Shown here piece after piece: positions 7,883 through 17,489 of a stretch of 64,000 nt of DNA (positions are counted from its first letter, which is position 1; every line of letters starts with the position of its first letter). The position numbers and the translations under genes were made by a program. This DNA is from Frankia alni ACN14a (lineage in GTDB: Bacteria; Actinomycetota; Actinomycetes; Frankiales; Frankiaceae). The notes beneath the pieces are model-generated. The model saw nothing but the letters and a program-made list of their open reading frames with translations, was not told the origin of the DNA and did not search any database. The stretch spans positions 1,916,962 to 1,980,961 of the forward strand of contig NC_008278.1 in the NCBI RefSeq assembly GCF_000058485.1, in the 5' to 3' direction.

Positions 7883-9760
7883 GTGGTTGATCGCCGGGAC
7901 TGGATGACCAGGGCCGCGGACGAAGCGATCGAGCGGGCGCAGCAGCGCCCCGGGGGCGCAAAGGTCGTCTGCGCGTCGGGGATCAGCCCGTCGGGGCCCA
8001 TTCACCTCGGCAACCTGCGAGAGATCCTCGTCCCGCATCTCGTCGCCGAGGAGATCCGCTCGCGCGGAGTGCCCTGTGAGCACATCCTGTCCTGGGACGA
8101 CTACGACCGGCTGCGCAAGGTGCCCGCCGGGGTGCCCGCGGACTTCGCCGAGCACGTCGGCCGGCCGCTGACGGCCGTTCCCGATCCGTGGGGCGAGTTC
8201 CCGAGCTGGGCGGAGCGGTTCAAGGCTCCGTTCCGCGACGCGTTGCGTCGCCTCGGCATCGAGGTGCGCGAGATCAGCCAGACCGAGATGTACCGCTCGG
8301 GCGCCTACGCCGACGGCATCGCCCGGGCGATCGCCGCCGCCCCCACCATCGACGGCATCCTCGGCCGTTACCGCACGCTGCAGCCGTCGCCTACCGCGGC
8401 ACCCGCCGGCTCCGGCCCGGATGGTTCTGGGCTGGATGGCTCGGGGCCGAGGGCCTCCGGCGCCGGTGGTTCCGGTCCCGGCGGCCGGGCCGGGCGCGGC
8501 GGGCGGCGGGCAGGCGCGGCGCCGGGTGGGGCCGACGACGTTCCCCCGGCGGACGTCGACGTCGCCGCCGACGAGGGGGCCGCCGACGACGAGGGTTCGG
8601 CGTCGGCGTCGGCCTACTTCCCGTTCCGGCCCTACTGCGAGGTCTGCGGCCGTGACACGACGGTGGTGGCGTCCTTCGACCCGGCGGCCGGCCAGGGCGA
8701 CTACTCCTGCTCCGCGTGCGGCAACCACGGCCGGTTCGACGTGCGGGGGCCGGCGAACGGCAAGCTGGTGTGGAAGGTCGACTGGCCGATGCGCTGGGCC
8801 TTCGAGAACGTCGCCTTCGAGGCCGGCGGGGTCGACCACTCCTCGCCCGGGTCGAGCTTCACCGTCGGGGGCAGCATCGTCCGCGAGGTGTTCGGCGGCG
8901 AGCCGCCGGTGTACCTGCCGTACTCCTTCGTCGGGGTCCGCGGGCGGGCCAAGCTCTCCGGTTCGGCGGGCGGCGCCCCCACCCCGGCGGACGCGCTGCA
9001 CATCCTGGAGCCGGCGATCGTGCGCTGGATCTACGCCCGGCGCCGGCCGAACCAGGCCATCACCGTCGACTTCGGGGCGGAGGTGCTGCGCGTCTACGAC
9101 GAGTGGGACGCGCTGAACCGGCGGGTCGGCGACGGCGCGGCCGAGCCCGCGGAGAACACCGTGGTGGCGCGCTCGCGGGGAACCGTCGAGGGCGGCCCGG
9201 TCGACGCGCCGCGCACGGTGTTCCCGTTCCGCCTGCTGTCGTCGATCTGCGACATCACCGCCGACGACCCGACCCAGATCCTGCGGATCCTGCGTCAGGC
9301 TCGCGGCAGCGACGCGGCCGGCGGGAGCGGCGCCGACGCCGCCGGGCAGGCGCCGTTCTCGCTCGACGACCTCCAGCCACGGCTGGACGCCGCCCGCGCC
9401 TGGACCCGCGAGCACGTGCCCGCGGAGCAGCGCACCATCGTGCGGACCGAGCCGGACCGGGCGGCGCTGGCCGGGCTGAGCGCCGACGAGACCAAGGCCC
9501 TCGCCATCCTCGTCGACGGCCTCGAGGAGGACTGGTCGCTGGACGGGCTCACCACGCTGACCTACGCCGTGCCCAAGCTGCTGCGCGGGCTGCCCGCCGA
9601 CGCACCCGCCACCACCGAGCTCAAGCAGGCCCAGCGTGCGTTCTTCGTCCTGATCTACCGCCTGTTGGTCGGCCGCGACACCGGCCCGCGCCTGCCCACC
9701 CTGCTGCTGGCGGTCGGCCCCGAGCGCATCCGAACCCTGCTCGCCGCCACCGCCGAGTAG
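7883..9760 (+). CDS. lysK: Class I lysyl-tRNA synthetase
   Basis: This cytoplasmic enzyme charges tRNA-Lys. The HIGH-type motif is GPIHLGN (about 39-45) and the KMSKS-type motif is KLSGS (357-361). A zinc-ribbon pair follows the insertion described next (CEVCG and CSACG). Residues about 172-243 form a Gly/Ser/Ala/Asp-rich insertion absent from the compact class I family; it lies between the Rossmann catalytic half and the zinc region and is probably a disordered loop. The product has 625 residues, longer than archaeal enzymes. GTG 7883 has a GGTGGG ribosome-binding site. Class I enzymes are archaeal-type but well known in some actinobacteria. Confidence 0.92.
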   Translation: MVDRRDWMTRAADEAIERAQQRPGGAKVVCASGISPSGPIHLGNLREILVPHLVAEEIRSRGVPCEHILSWDDYDRLRKVPAGVPADFAEHVGRPLTAVPDPWGEFPSWAERFKAPFRDALRRLGIEVREISQTEMYRSGAYADGIARAIAAAPTIDGILGRYRTLQPSPTAAPAGSGPDGSGLDGSGPRASGAGGSGPGGRAGRGGRRAGAAPGGADDVPPADVDVAADEGAADDEGSASASAYFPFRPYCEVCGRDTTVVASFDPAAGQGDYSCSACGNHGRFDVRGPANGKLVWKVDWPMRWAFENVAFEAGGVDHSSPGSSFTVGGSIVREVFGGEPPVYLPYSFVGVRGRAKLSGSAGGAPTPADALHILEPAIVRWIYARRRPNQAITVDFGAEVLRVYDEWDALNRRVGDGAAEPAENTVVARSRGTVEGGPVDAPRTVFPFRLLSSICDITADDPTQILRILRQARGSDAAGGSGADAAGQAPFSLDDLQPRLDAARAWTREHVPAEQRTIVRTEPDRAALAGLSADETKALAILVDGLEEDWSLDGLTTLTYAVPKLLRGLPADAPATTELKQAQRAFFVLIYRLLVGRDTGPRLPTLLLAVGPERIRTLLAATAE

Positions 9761-9840
9761 CGCGCCTGCTGGACATCGCGCAGATCGAGGATGTCCTCCG
9801 CCACCGGTTCCGAGCGCGGGGCGCGCACGGGGACGCGTCC

Positions 9841-9876
9841 TCGCCGTGGGGCGGAGGGTCGCCGTGGGGCGGAGGG
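9841..9876. repeat. 18-bp perfect tandem duplication after lysK
   Basis: Two identical 18-base copies of a TCGCCGTGGGGCGGAGGG unit lie at 9841-9858 and 9859-9876, in the 173-bp gap between lysK and the convergent GH26-like gene. A partial third copy follows. Nothing else is evident in this gap. Confidence 0.75.
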
Positions 9877-9933
9877 TCGCCGCGAGAGTAGCCGAGGTAT
9901 CAACCGGGGGCCTGGCGCCGGGGACTGCGTGGT

Positions 9934-10935
9934 TCAGCCGGCGCCGGGCGAGGCGGGGCCGAACAACCGCAGGTAACGCTTCGACGACTTGGGATTCAGA
10001 TCCGGCTTGTACAGCGAGGAGCGGACGTTCTTCGCCTCGGAGTTGTTGTAGTACGCCTCGTATGCGAGGTGTTCGGCATTGGCGGCGAACGTCTCGTACA
10101 TCTTCTGGACGTAGAAGGGGTTGTCGCCGCCGCCGCCCTCCGACCGGACCACCCCCCACTCCGGGACGGCGAACTTCTTACCGTGATCACGGGCGAACTG
10201 GATCACCGTGCACAGTCCGGACCGCTGGTGACACTGCCGGTCCCAGCTCTTCTCGCTGACCGACGTGGGGAAGAAGTCGTAGGAGTCGATGCTGACGACG
10301 TCGACGTACTGGTCACCGGGATAGGCGTCCCACACGTCCCGCCCGCTGCCGGGCAGCTTGTCGGTGTGGGCGTTCATGTTCCAGTCGATCTGCACGGCCG
10401 GCGCGGTCGAGCGCAGCGCGGTCACGGTCCGGCGAAAGCACGCCTTCCAGGTCTCGACATTGCGCACGTGCCAGTACATGTAATCGCCGTTGAACTCCCA
10501 GCCGAGCCGGATGTAGGCGTCCGCGCGGCCGAACTTCGTCAGCGTCGCGCCGAACGTCCGCCAGTAGTTGTCGTAGGCACCGCTCGCGCAGGCCGCCTCG
10601 TTGCCGTCGCGGGGGAACGGCGGCTGCGCGATCGACAGCTCACCCGGGAACTTGTCCCGGGTGAAGGCCGCCGTCGGCCAGTCCGCCGAAACCATGTTGT
10701 ACCAGTCCTTGCGTTCGGTGAAGACGATCGCGAGGCCGACCTTGCGGCCGGTGAACGCACCCCAGGCGTTGACGTCGGCGGGATAGTTGCCGTTGGCGCC
10801 GGACACCCAGTGCACCCCGACGGGGCCGGGAGTGGGTTTCGACGAACCGGAGCACGCCGCGAGCCCGGCGGTCAGCAGCACTGTGACCAGCAGCAGCGAC
10901 AGCGCGACCAGCCGCGAGCGGCGTCCCGCCCTCAC
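9934..10935 (-). CDS. GH26-like glycosidase lipoprotein
   Basis: The 333-residue precursor has a basic N terminus, a hydrophobic stretch and a lipobox (LAAC) at about residues 24-27, so the mature protein is probably anchored outside the membrane. The body resembles GH26 beta-mannanase TIM barrels: WEFNG carries the candidate acid/base Glu and PEWG the candidate nucleophile Glu. Glycan specificity cannot be read. Its GTG start overlaps the stop of the upstream glycosyltransferase gene (GTGA), indicating translational coupling. It is the last gene of a flippase-glycosyltransferase-glycosidase set. Confidence 0.82.
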   Translation of the reverse strand: MRAGRRSRLVALSLLLVTVLLTAGLAACSGSSKPTPGPVGVHWVSGANGNYPADVNAWGAFTGRKVGLAIVFTERKDWYNMVSADWPTAAFTRDKFPGELSIAQPPFPRDGNEAACASGAYDNYWRTFGATLTKFGRADAYIRLGWEFNGDYMYWHVRNVETWKACFRRTVTALRSTAPAVQIDWNMNAHTDKLPGSGRDVWDAYPGDQYVDVVSIDSYDFFPTSVSEKSWDRQCHQRSGLCTVIQFARDHGKKFAVPEWGVVRSEGGGGDNPFYVQKMYETFAANAEHLAYEAYYNNSEAKNVRSSLYKPDLNPKSSKRYLRLFGPASPGAG

Positions 10936-12236
10936 GCTACGGAGGGCCTGCGGAGAACCGGCGCCGCGGTGGGCGAGGCCTCGCCGGCACCCGGTGCCGG
11001 CAACTGATCGGCCGCCGCCAGCGGCGACAGCCCGGCGGCCGGCGACGCGGAGGTGGCCGCTGCGCCCGTGGGAACGGCCCGCGAGGTGATGCCGGACACC
11101 AGAACGCCCGGCACGGTCGTGCCCGCGGCCGTCCCGCCCGTCGCGGCAGCCGGCGTCGGCCCTCCCGCGGTGGTCGGCTTTCCGTTCGCCCCGGCGGTGT
11201 TCGGCCGCGCGCCCGCCGAGGAGGTCGCCCGCGCCTGGGCCGTCTGTGCCTGGTGCAGTTGAGCTGGCTGTGCCTGCGCCGGCTGTGCCTGGGCCGGCTG
11301 TGCCTGGGCCGGCTGTGCCGGGCTCGGTTGCGTCGGGTCAGCGCTGCGGGACTGCAGCCAGGCCAGGACGCCGTCGGCCTCCGCCGGCCAGTCGTGGCCG
11401 GGGACGAGTGCGGCGCCCAGCTCCATGTGCGTGGCCAGGGAGGGCGCGGGGACGAGCAGGGTTCGCCGCCGTCGTTCGGGTCGGGCCAGCGCCACCGCGT
11501 TCAGGGTGGCCCGCAGCCCGGTCAGCGCCGCCCGGCGGGCGATCCGCGCGGCGACCGTCGAGGGCGCCACCAGCGGTGGCTCACCGCCCAGTTCCGGCAG
11601 CCGGAAGGGCTGGAAACCCTGCAGTGTCAGGCACGTCGCGCGGTCGAAGGCGCCACCGACGAAGGGGATCGAGCGCAGCAGCAGCTCGTCCTCGACGAGG
11701 GTGCCGACGCGCAGGCCGAAGGTGCTGGTGGTGGTCGCGGTGCGAGCCCAGGTCACCCCCCCGATCACCGGGGCGTGCTCGTGGATGCCGCCGTCGTCGG
11801 TGACCTGCGGGCGTCGCCGGGTGGAGGTGGCGGACAGCCGCGAGGTGCCGTACAGCGTGAAGTATTCGACGTCCGGACGGGCGGCGGCGGCGGTGACCAG
11901 GGCGGAGAGCGAGTTCTCCGTGTACAGATAGTCGTCTTCCGCGAGCCAGACGAGATCGTCGGCTGCCCAGCGGCGAAGCCTGGGCATGCGAAGGACGTGG
12001 CGATACGACGCGCGATTACTGCCGCACGTGACCGGGACGATCTCGCCGGCCTCTTCCATCATCGAAAGGCGATCCGCCGGCATCGGACCATCGTTGACGA
12101 AGACGATCCTCGTCGGGATCTCGACTTTCTCGACGGCGCGCAGGAGGGACGCGAGCGCCAGCCGCTTGCTGTAGAAGGCCGGTCGGTTCTTCGCGTTCTC
12201 CGAACCAACGGATCGATACAGGATGCGCAGAATCAT
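10932..12236 (-). CDS. GT-A-type glycosyltransferase with disordered C-terminal tail
   Basis: The catalytic part (about 1-300) shows GT-A features: an N-terminal beta strand, VFVNDGP, and WLAEDDYLY with an acidic metal/sugar-nucleotide site. It probably acts in the cytoplasm, building a lipid-linked or surface glycan. Residues about 300-434 are low-complexity, including repeated PAQAQ units encoded around 11250-11340. ATG 12236 follows a GGGGG-type ribosome-binding site. It lies 156 bp after the flippase gene and overlaps the GH26-like gene. Sugar and acceptor are unknown. Confidence 0.8.
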   Translation of the reverse strand: MILRILYRSVGSENAKNRPAFYSKRLALASLLRAVEKVEIPTRIVFVNDGPMPADRLSMMEEAGEIVPVTCGSNRASYRHVLRMPRLRRWAADDLVWLAEDDYLYTENSLSALVTAAAARPDVEYFTLYGTSRLSATSTRRRPQVTDDGGIHEHAPVIGGVTWARTATTTSTFGLRVGTLVEDELLLRSIPFVGGAFDRATCLTLQGFQPFRLPELGGEPPLVAPSTVAARIARRAALTGLRATLNAVALARPERRRRTLLVPAPSLATHMELGAALVPGHDWPAEADGVLAWLQSRSADPTQPSPAQPAQAQPAQAQPAQAQPAQLHQAQTAQARATSSAGARPNTAGANGKPTTAGGPTPAAATGGTAAGTTVPGVLVSGITSRAVPTGAAATSASPAAGLSPLAAADQLPAPGAGEASPTAAPVLRRPSVA

Positions 12237-12392
12237 CTCAACCCCCCCGCCTGGCCCGGGTCCAGGCGGCATTCACCGGAACGGTCTCGACGCCGGTCGA
12301 GATCCTACCTATATGGTCGCCGCCCCCCGACGGGCCGGCCGTGATCGGAGAACTTTCCTGACCCTGGTCGGCGGGGCCGGACACGATGCGGC

Positions 12393-15152
12393 TCATCCAG
12401 GCTCGATCGATCCGGCCGGCCCCGATCCGGCCGACTCCGATCCCGCCGGCCCCGATCCGGCCGACTCCGATGCGGCCCGAGCCGCACCGGTCGGCTCCGT
12501 TCCGGTCGGCTCCGTTCCGGTTGACTCCGCTCCGACTGACCCCGCTCCGACTGACCCCGCCGCCGCGATGCTCGTGGTGCCGTCCTGTTCCATGTCGCGG
12601 GCGACCCGGCGGACCAGCAGGAACCAGAACGGCACCGTGATCCAGAACGCCGCGATGTAGCCGACGACCGCCCCGGACGCCCCGCCGAGCTCCAGCCCGA
12701 TGATCGGGTAGAGCAGCAGCTGTGGGGCCAGGATCGCGTTGGCGCGGAAGGTGAGTTTGGCCTGCCCCATCGCGTAGAGCATGCAGGCCGGTCCCACCGT
12801 CGCCGCCGGCCCCGTCTGCTGGATGATCGACAGCGCCAGCAGATGGTGGGTCTGCCCCCAGGTGTCGCCGAGCAGGGAGTGACCGATGCTCGTCGGCAGG
12901 AACAGGAAGATCGTTCCCCAGATCACGCCGACGGCGACGATCACTCCCGACAGAGCGTAGGCGGCCCGCAGCCGCTCCCCTGCCGACATGTCCTTGCGGC
13001 GAGAGAATTCCGGGACGGCCCAGCTCACGATCCCTACGGCGAGGATCGTCGTCGGTCCGAGCAGGGTCTGCACCCCGCGCAGCGCGCCGACGAGGTCGAT
13101 CGCTCCCAGGGTGCCGAGCAGCAGCGTCGACGCCTGCTGAGCGCCCTGGACGGTGAGGTACTCCGCACTCATGTAGCCGTTGATGTCACGATGCTCGGCG
13201 ATCCAGGACCGGACCTGGTTCGTCGCGGGCCGGAAGCCGGCCTGGTAGATCCCGATGACGGCCGCGACGGCCGCCGCCCCGCCCCAGGCCAGCAGCATCG
13301 CCCACGAGGTCGACACATCGCGGACGATCAGCAGGAAGATGGCTGCGAACTGGACGATCGCCCAGACTCCGTCGTTGGCCGCGGCGGCCGCCGGTCGACC
13401 CTCGGCGAAGAACACCTGCCGCCAGGCATCCTGGAGCAGCAGGGCCGGGAACACCAGGCCCATCGCGATCAGAGAGTTGCCGACGCCGCCGCCGAGCGCG
13501 AGGCCGACGACCAGCGTCACCGCCCCGGAGAGCAGTCCGATGACGAAGGCCGTGCCGGTGCCCGCGGCACCCGCCGCCCGGAACACCCGGGGCGACACGT
13601 CCGCGAACTTGATGCCCAGGGGCGCGGTGCCTGCGGCCTTCGAGAAGCCGATCATGAGGGAGAAGATCGCGAACGCCACGCCGAACGCGCCGAACTCCGA
13701 CGAGCTCACGCTGCGGGCGATGATGAACGACATCACGGCGTTCGTGCCGCTGGAGAGCACCTGGTCGACGAGGGTCCAGATCGCCCGGGACCGGCTCGAT
13801 CCGCGGGTCGTCCGTTCGACCCGGTGCCGCCCGCCCACGCCGACGTCCTCGCTGAGGTCCGCGAGGCCGTAGTCGACCGGTTCGGGACGGTGGTCCGCGT
13901 CGGCCGTCCCGGCGGGCGCGTACACCGTCCCGCCGACCGCTCCGCCCGCGCCGGCACCGCCGCGGCCGTCGATCGCCGGATCCAGCCGGTTGAGGCCGCC
14001 GAGGAAGAACTCACCGGTCATCGTGCCGGACATCGGGATCAGGCCCTCGGCCGTGGGCGCGTGGGTGGGACGGAAGGTGTCCGCCCCGGGCACCCGACGC
14101 ACGCGCAGCCCACGGATGATCTGTGTCCGCTCGTGGTCGAACGGTTCGACCCGACGCGCCGGGTCCGGCGCGGCCCCGCCGCGCTCACGTGCACCGCGCT
14201 CGCCCCCGCCGCGCTCGCCCCGTCCGAAGCCGTTGCCGTAGCCGAACTCGCGGCCGTGGCCGTATCCGTGCCCTTGGCGGTGGCCGGTGGCGGCCTCCGA
14301 CTCCTCGAGGCGCCCGCGCCGCGGCCCGCTCTCGGTGACCCGACCGCGATCGGCGCTCTGGCTGTGGTCGTTGTGCTGGCGATGGTCCCCGGTCCGCTGG
14401 GTCCGGCCGATGGGATACAGGGCCGGATCCCGGTCACGTTCGCGGCCACGGTGGCGTTCTCGACCGGGGCCGGGGCCCTCGGCGGGACCGCCATCGTGCC
14501 GGGCCGAGCCGTCGTCATGCCGGGCCGCAGCCGCGCCGCGCCGGACCGGACCGTCGCCGCGCCGAGCCGGACCGTCGCCGCGCCCGGCGACGCCGTCGCC
14601 GCGCCGGGCCGGGCCGTCGTGCTGCCGGGCGGAGCCGTCGTCCCGAGCGGCCCGGCGTTCGCGTTCGGCCCGGCGGGCCTCGGCCACCTCGGGCATGCCG
14701 AGACGGCGGCGCAACGCGGCCAGCTCGGTCGTCGACGTGAACTCCGCCGGGCCCGCCGGACCCGCTGAACTGGACGGGAGCGGCGGGGCGGAGGGCTGCT
14801 GCTCTGTCCTCCGCTGTTGCTCTGTTCTCCGCTGTTGCTCTGTCCGCCGGTGCTGGTCTGCGGACCGTTCCCCGTCTGTCGGCTGCGTCTGGCCGGCGGA
14901 CGGGTCCTGACCAGCGGGCAGATCCTGCTGGGTGAGCCGGTCCTGGTCGCGGGGCGCGGTGCTCGGGTCCGAAGGGGGCGCGTCCGAGCGGCGCGGGCGC
15001 GGCGCGGTGAGGTGCTGGGTCGCCTGCGTGGTCGCGGGACCCGGCTCGACGCGGGTCACCGGGGGTCGCCCGCCCGGCCGCCCCGGCAGGCGGGTGGCCG
15101 GCGGGCCACCCTGATCGTCGTCGGATGGGAATCCGTGGCCGGACTCATCCAT
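12393..15152 (-). CDS. Polysaccharide flippase (Wzx/MVF-like) with long disordered N terminus
   Basis: Residues about 450-870 contain 12-14 hydrophobic segments in the pattern of polysaccharide transport (Wzx-like) proteins, which flip lipid-linked glycans across the membrane. Residues 1 to about 450 are polar and disordered, rich in Arg/Asp/Gly with repeats such as RRTEQQ (three copies) and ARRGDG-like units. The last 50 residues are another Ser/Gly/Glu/Pro repeat. Wzx proteins are usually 400-500 residues, so this 919-residue form is about double length. It heads the glycan set. A shorter start near the membrane domain is possible, but the frame shows uninterrupted coding character. Confidence 0.8.
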   Translation of the reverse strand: MDESGHGFPSDDDQGGPPATRLPGRPGGRPPVTRVEPGPATTQATQHLTAPRPRRSDAPPSDPSTAPRDQDRLTQQDLPAGQDPSAGQTQPTDGERSADQHRRTEQQRRTEQQRRTEQQPSAPPLPSSSAGPAGPAEFTSTTELAALRRRLGMPEVAEARRAERERRAARDDGSARQHDGPARRGDGVAGRGDGPARRGDGPVRRGAAAARHDDGSARHDGGPAEGPGPGRERHRGRERDRDPALYPIGRTQRTGDHRQHNDHSQSADRGRVTESGPRRGRLEESEAATGHRQGHGYGHGREFGYGNGFGRGERGGGERGARERGGAAPDPARRVEPFDHERTQIIRGLRVRRVPGADTFRPTHAPTAEGLIPMSGTMTGEFFLGGLNRLDPAIDGRGGAGAGGAVGGTVYAPAGTADADHRPEPVDYGLADLSEDVGVGGRHRVERTTRGSSRSRAIWTLVDQVLSSGTNAVMSFIIARSVSSSEFGAFGVAFAIFSLMIGFSKAAGTAPLGIKFADVSPRVFRAAGAAGTGTAFVIGLLSGAVTLVVGLALGGGVGNSLIAMGLVFPALLLQDAWRQVFFAEGRPAAAAANDGVWAIVQFAAIFLLIVRDVSTSWAMLLAWGGAAAVAAVIGIYQAGFRPATNQVRSWIAEHRDINGYMSAEYLTVQGAQQASTLLLGTLGAIDLVGALRGVQTLLGPTTILAVGIVSWAVPEFSRRKDMSAGERLRAAYALSGVIVAVGVIWGTIFLFLPTSIGHSLLGDTWGQTHHLLALSIIQQTGPAATVGPACMLYAMGQAKLTFRANAILAPQLLLYPIIGLELGGASGAVVGYIAAFWITVPFWFLLVRRVARDMEQDGTTSIAAAGSVGAGSVGAESTGTEPTGTEPTGAARAASESAGSGPAGSESAGSGPAGSIEPG

Positions 15153-15567
15153 CCACCGCCGACCGTCCTCTCATGCCGCATCAGCCCGACCTTGACCGGC
15201 GCATCTCGCCGGGGGCCACCGGAGCTCGTGCCCGGCGAGCCCCGCAGGGGCCCGCCGCGGCGCCGCACGCCCGGCAGCCAGCAGGTCGATGGTAGCCCGA
15301 TATGGGTGGCTCGCCCGGGCCGGGCGGGCTGGATGTGCCTTACCCGACCGCTGCCACGTCCGACCGATACGGCCTACCACACCGGGGTTGCGGCGAGTGG
15401 AGGCGGTCTCGCCGCCCGGTGCCTGCCTGGCCGGCGACCGGCGAGCTCCGCCCGCATCCCTCCGCATCGACGACGGCGCCGCACCTCGCGGACGACGGTG
15501 ACGATCGTAACAACCAGGGATGGGACGGCAGGGTGTGGACGGCGTCGTCCCGCTGTCCGCCCTGGAT
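15153..15567. other. 415-bp gap, no gene recognised
   Basis: This gap separates the flippase start from the end of the ABC transporter gene. Short open frames exist on both strands, but none has a ribosome-binding site or recognisable protein. It should hold the flippase promoter; no convincing -35/-10 pair was identified by eye. Confidence 0.5.
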
Positions 15568-17232
15568 CTACGGGTGCCGGCGGCGCAGGGTCACCGCGGC
15601 GAGGCCGAGGGTGGCCAGCGTGCAGCCGGTGACGATCAGGATGTCGCGGGACAGCCATCGGTCGACGTGCCGCGAGGTCGACAGCCGGGCCATGGCGTCG
15701 ACGACGTACGTCATCGGCATGACGGTGCTGATCGCGTCGAGCGCCGGCAGCATGCCGTGCCGCGGCACGAGGATGCCGCACAGCATGAACTGCGGGATCA
15801 GCGCGGCCGGGATGAGCTGCACGGCTTCGAACTCGGTGCGGGCGAACACGCTCATCCAGAGGCCGAGCGCGGTGCCGAGGAAGGAGCTGAGGATGGCCGC
15901 CACGAAAAGCATGGGGGCCGATCCCCGCACGGTCAGGCCGAGCGCGCCGACGGTCAGCGCGGTGGCGAACGCGGCCTGGGCCGCGGCGAGCACGGCGAAC
16001 GCCAACCCGTAGCCGACGAGCAGGTCCCCGCGGCCGACCGGGCTGGTCAGCAGCCGCTCCAGGGTGCCGGACGTGCGCTCGCGCAGCATCGCGACGGAGG
16101 TGACGAAGAACATCGTCATGAGTGGGAAGATCCCGAGTAGCGCGGGGCCCACTCGGTTGAAGGTGTCGGGGGACCGGTGGAACAGCAGGCGCAACGTCAA
16201 CAGCAGCACCGGCGGCAGCAACAGGACCAGGGCGAGGGTGCGGTGGTCGCGGCCGAGCTGGCGCAGCACCCGCGCGGCCGTGGCCCCGGTACGCAACCCG
16301 TCGATGGCCCTGCGGCGCGGGCAGGGCGCGACGCCGGGGGGATGATCCGCCGCGCGGGGCGCGGCGCGGGTCGGCGGCGCGGTCGCGGCGCTCGGCGCCT
16401 CGGCGGCGCTCCCGGTGGGGATGGCCGGCGCTGGTCGGGCCCGCGGACCGGTCCGGTCGCCGCCCTCGACCGGCCGGTTCGGCGCCTCGACGAGGCGCAG
16501 GAAGCCCTCCTCCAGATCGCCGCAGTCGGTGGCGGCGAGCAGGTCCGCCGGGGTGCCCTGCGCCAGCAGCCTGCCCTGGTAGAGCAGCAGCAGGCGGTCA
16601 CAGCGGATCGCCTCGTCCATCACGTGCGAGCTGACCAGGATCGTCGTGCCGCGCTCGGCGAGCTGGCGGAAGTCGGCCCACAGCCGCCGGCGCAGCAGGG
16701 GGTCGGCCCCGACGGTGGGTTCGTCGAGGACGAGCAGGTCGGTGCCGCCGATCATCGCGACGGCCAGCGACACCCGCGAGCGCTGGCCGCCCGAGAGGTG
16801 GTCGACCAGCCGGGGCGCCTGCTCGGTGAGGCCGACGTGGGCCAGCAGCGCGTCGAGATAGCCGGGCGCGCGGGTCGGGTCGTCGGGGTCGTCGGCCTGG
16901 GCGAGCGCGGCGAAGTAGCGCAGGTTCTCCCGCACGGTCAGGTCGCCGTACACCGACGCGGCCTGGGTGGCGTAGCCGACCCGCCGGCGTAGGCAGGCGT
17001 CGCCGGCAGCGTGGCCGAGAACGCGCAGGTCCCCGTCGACGCTGCTCTGCACCCCGACGATCGCCCGCATCAGCGTGGTCTTGCCGCCGCCGCTCGGCCC
17101 GATCACCCCGGTCACGCTGCCGCGGGGCACGGTGAACGTGACGCCGTGGATGACTACATGACCTCCGCGTCCGCGCCGGTGGGCCCCGCGCCGGATCCGC
17201 ACGTCGGTCGCGGCGACCGCCGCCACGTCCAT
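15568..17232 (-). CDS. ABC exporter, fused ATPase and ABC-2 permease
   Basis: One polypeptide of 554 residues joins an ABC ATPase (Walker A GPSGGGKTT near residue 42, signature LSGGQRSR, Walker B LLVLDEPT) to an ABC-2 permease with about six membrane segments (roughly 345-550). The Pro/Ala-rich linker at about 235-330 is unusually long. Such fused half-transporters export drugs or lipids, probably as dimers. The gene is divergent from an F420-dependent enzyme gene. ATG 17232 was chosen; ATG 17322 would add 30 residues without changing the domains. Confidence 0.87.
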   Translation of the reverse strand: MDVAAVAATDVRIRRGAHRRGRGGHVVIHGVTFTVPRGSVTGVIGPSGGGKTTLMRAIVGVQSSVDGDLRVLGHAAGDACLRRRVGYATQAASVYGDLTVRENLRYFAALAQADDPDDPTRAPGYLDALLAHVGLTEQAPRLVDHLSGGQRSRVSLAVAMIGGTDLLVLDEPTVGADPLLRRRLWADFRQLAERGTTILVSSHVMDEAIRCDRLLLLYQGRLLAQGTPADLLAATDCGDLEEGFLRLVEAPNRPVEGGDRTGPRARPAPAIPTGSAAEAPSAATAPPTRAAPRAADHPPGVAPCPRRRAIDGLRTGATAARVLRQLGRDHRTLALVLLLPPVLLLTLRLLFHRSPDTFNRVGPALLGIFPLMTMFFVTSVAMLRERTSGTLERLLTSPVGRGDLLVGYGLAFAVLAAAQAAFATALTVGALGLTVRGSAPMLFVAAILSSFLGTALGLWMSVFARTEFEAVQLIPAALIPQFMLCGILVPRHGMLPALDAISTVMPMTYVVDAMARLSTSRHVDRWLSRDILIVTGCTLATLGLAAVTLRRRHP

Positions 17233-17489
17233 ATGCGCGCCGGGCGGGGCGCGCCGAGCGGCGGCGCCGGCCGCGTTGGTCACGCTCGGTGTCGTTTCCG
17301 GTCCTGGGGGCACCCACCGCATCCTGCCAAGCCCGTGCCCCGATCCGGGCGACCGTGCGTCCGGGCGAGTTCCGCGGCGTCCCCACGCGCCCGCGTCGCG
17401 TCCGGCCGTCGGATGTTTGGCGGCGTGCGGTGGCGGCACCCCCAGGGGCGGACGGGTCGAGCTGTCGACAAGCAGAAGCCGAGGTGAGA

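Noticed and set aside
7775-10159. Nearly 800-codon minus-strand frame over lysK
   Set aside because: Antisense to clear class I lysyl-tRNA synthetase motifs; no ribosome-binding site or domain.
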